Source: Neocallimastix lanati (nom. inval.)
Taxonomy: Eukaryota; Neocallimastigomycota; Neocallimastigomycetes; Neocallimastigales; Neocallimastigaceae
DNA: 64,000 nucleotides
Direction: 5' to 3'
NCBI GenBank assembly: GCA_016946835.1
Contig: JACVTC010000044.1
Span: forward strand, 839,501-903,500
The notes under the pieces were generated by a model. The model was not told the DNA's origin and searched no databases. It was given only the letters and a program-made list of their open reading frames with translations. The position numbers and the translations under genes are program-made. Positions 61,325 through 64,000 of the stretch are shown one piece after another (within the stretch, counting starts at the first letter, position 1; every line of letters begins with the position of its first letter).

Positions 61325-63590
61325 TTACACATAATTTATTTTTAATATAAATAAAAGTAGTTATAATAATTCCTTCTTATTATATTATTAGGAATAAAAT
61401 TTGTGATGTCATTATCGCAATAAGATAAATGTGAATTTCCTGGTGTAAATTCAAAGAATTCAACATTTCGTGAAATTATAATTTTATTATTTGTTATATC
61501 AAGGATTTTGTATGCTGTGGGATTATCAACATACCCCAAGGATATGCCAGGAGATGAATTATTTTGAAATTTGGTACGTAATAGTTTTGGAACGTAATAA
61601 AAAACTTTACATCCGAAGACACGTATGTTTGACTAATCAACTTTGTTATTGGTTAGAAGTTCATATGGAATTTTATTATTTATCCCTTTATGAGGGATTC
61701 GATTATGAATGTAGTTGGAAGTAGAGACGGCGTCTTCCCAAAATTGTAAGCTCAGTTTTGCGTCATTTGACATTGACTTTGCAGAATTGATTATAGTGCC
61801 GTTAAATCGTTCAATCCTACCATTTTGTTGTGGGTGGTAGGGAACAGTAAATTGATGTTGTATTCCAAAGTCAATGCAGAATTGTTTAAAATTTTTGTTG
61901 TTAAATTCGGTACCATTATCTGTACGGATATATTGAATTCTTTTGTTAAATTGATTTTTTATTTTATTAAACCAATTATGGAAGTGATCAAAAGTTTCTG
62001 ATTTACTCTTCATAAAGAGAGTCCACCCAAATCTTGAATGGTCATCCAAAATGGTTAGGATATATTTATTGTCATAGAGAGAGTTTTGTATTGGACCAAT
62101 AAGATCCATATATATGAGTTGAAATATATTTTTAGCTCTATTATGTGATGATTTGAAAGGCTTATTTTTAAGTTTTGAATAACTACAAATAGGGCACTTT
62201 GAGTTTATGTTGATTTTTAAAATTTTATTTTTGATATTATTGATATTGAAATTAGCAAAACGACGATGCCATAAATTTTGTTTATTAATTGATTTAAAAT
62301 GTGTATAATTGACTTCAACCAAATTATTATTATGTAGTTGTTTTGAAAATTTAATGGTTGAGTTGAAATCCAAAATTTAAATGTGTTAGATTGGTTCGAT
62401 TTAATTGATAATATTCTTTGATTGTGTTCGTCATAAATTAGTGCGTATGATTTATTATTAGTATTATTGAAAATTATTTTGTATCCTTGTTGTGTAAGAT
62501 TTCCAATTGATAATAAATTTTTATTTATTTTTTGTGAGTAATAAATATTCTTAATAGTTACTTTGTGATTACTAATGTATCCTATGAGTTCTCCTTTAAA
62601 TTGTGTTGATATAACTTGATCATTAGCTAAATAAAATTTGTCATTGCACTTTTGAATATTATGTAATTTATTTAAATGATCAGTTATATTTATTGATACG
62701 CCGGAGTCCAATATCCAACACATCATTTCTTTTTGTTTATTTTCTTCGTTTTGTTTATTTATTTCGACAAAATTAATATCAAGATTTCCTTGAGAATTGT
62801 AATCCTTGGTAAAATCATCGGCATAGCTTGTATCGTACCTTTCTTTTTCCATGAAATTTGCATAATTTCTAAGTTAATTATATTTTCTTTAAAATTATTT
62901 CTTCTCAGTTTGAAAATTTTTCTTTTTTTTATTATTTTTATCATCTCTTCTATTTTTACAGTCATAAAAGAAATGGCCCCATTTACCACATTAATTACAT
63001 CTACCATTTTTAGTCTTTTTAGTAAATGTTTTTATTTTAGTAAGTTTTTTCTTATTTGTATTAATGTTAGTATTATTTTCTATTGAAAATATATTTTTAT
63101 TATTTTGATTATTTGTTAAGGATTTTTTTAAGTTTGAAGAGATGATTTCAGGCAATACATACTTAACATATTCACTACATTTATTCCAATCGTTTTTAAA
63201 TTGGAACACATTAATCCAACGGAGTTCTTCTGGGAGACTTCTGTTAAAGATGCCCACTTTAACACTTGATTCAATGTCATTATCTATTTTCTTGAGTTCA
63301 TCAATAGTGTTCTGTAGTTCAGCAATAAATATGTTAATGTCCACTTCTGGGTTATACTTCAAATTATCGAGCTTATTTTTAAGTTTTAATTTACGTGTGT
63401 TGATGTTTTTGGTAAAAGATCTTTTTAGAATCTTCCACAATTCAAAGGCGGTTTTATTTGATCCTTGCGCAATGTCTTGGATTTTTTCTCCAATACTGTT
63501 TAGGACAATCCATTTTGTTGTAATATCGTTATTGAAATCAACCACATTGGTATTTTTACTTAATTTATATAAATAAAGTAAAATTTACCT
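61325..63590 (-). mobile_element. Copia-10: Ty1/copia internal fragment (minus)
   Basis: Minus-strand parts from right to left: gag (about 63545-63010, VGIFNRSLPEELRWINVFQ), CCHC knuckle (62956-62998), protease CWILDSGVSIN (about 62690-62725), integrase HHCC (about 62160-62280), DDE region (LDDHSRFGWTLF, RTDNGTEF, HPQQNGRIERFNG, about 61780-62120) and the integrase C-terminal region (61340-61640, ending FIPNNIIRRN). It is closest by motif to Copia-2 and Copia-6. No LTR is identified. Broken, with only a few breaks in the part seen. Confidence 0.8.
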
Positions 63591-63710
63591 GAATTAAAAA
63601 GCAGTGAAAATAACGTATAAAAAAAAATTAAAATAAAGGTTATATTAAAAACGAATATAAATATAGAAACTATAATATTGAATTATTCTCATATTAAAAT
63701 TTGTAGTGTT

Positions 63711-64000
63711 TAAAATTAATTTATAATATTTAATCCAATCCATCAATTTTAAAAACAAATTAAATTTTATTAAAAAATTATATTATTAATAATATAAAAT
63801 ATTTATAAAGATTTAATCTATCATTTATTAATCTATTATTTGTTAAATCCCAATACCTATTATTTAAAATATATATTTTTAATGACGTATTTATACATAT
63901 CTACCCTTTATATATATCATTAACAATAATAGGGAAGATTACATTTAGATAATCTATATAAAATAATTTAAAATATATTATTTGTATTATTTATTATTCT
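63711..64000 (+). repeat. Dispersed repeat copy 3, runs off right edge
   Basis: Matches 46100-46400 and 57900-58170 (AATATTTAATCCAATCCATC, GGGAAGATTACATTTAG) and reaches the window end. Confidence 0.7.

Overview
The window is extremely AT-rich (I estimate 80-85% A+T) eukaryotic DNA, almost wholly made of nested retrotransposon fossils. Gene signals are few: one tRNA, one small spliced host gene, and two weak or decayed host gene traces. The low GC, Asn-rich proteins, short AT-rich GT-AG introns and a secreted Cys-rich protein with scaffoldin-like repeats suggest an anaerobic gut fungus (Neocallimastigomycota). That is an inference; no rRNA or other marker gene is present to settle it.

Layout. 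1-3284: minus-strand Ty3/gypsy gag-protease running off the left edge, with two LTR-like blocks, ending 16 bp before a tRNA-Val gene (3301-3373). 3374-6584: AT-rich DNA, a doubtful exon and an inverted-repeat element. 6585-14719: Copia-1 (minus) with Copia-2 (plus) inside it. 16300-25090: Ty3-2 (minus), whose right LTR is split by Copia-3 (minus, 5-bp target duplication). 26602-33055: Copia-4 (plus), the best preserved element. 33409-34827: four-exon secreted Cys-rich gene (minus). 36115-37720: decayed repeats. 37790-46420: an old Copia leader (Copia-5) split by Copia-6, which itself carries a tRNA-derived SINE. 47150-56379: very decayed Copia-7 and Ty3 pieces in both orientations. 56380-58200: Copia-9 LTR and leader. 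58370-59330: decayed host gene. 59785-60531: inverted-repeat elements. 60560-64000: Ty3 LTR, Copia-10 (minus) and a dispersed repeat.

Three observations stand out. First, one group of Copia elements has long (0.9 kb or more) leaders holding arrays of small hairpins; the stem sequences differ between elements, but the changes keep base pairing (covariation). Second, six Copia elements have the same primer-binding site directly beside the LTR. It is complementary to the anticodon arm of tRNA-Lys(CUU), which implies a half-tRNA primer. Third, a 447-bp SINE with a near-complete tRNA-like head including CCA, a GC-rich body and a perfect 15-bp target duplication lies in Copia-6.

Retroelement entries treat these as fossils: family, ends, parts and approximate state only.
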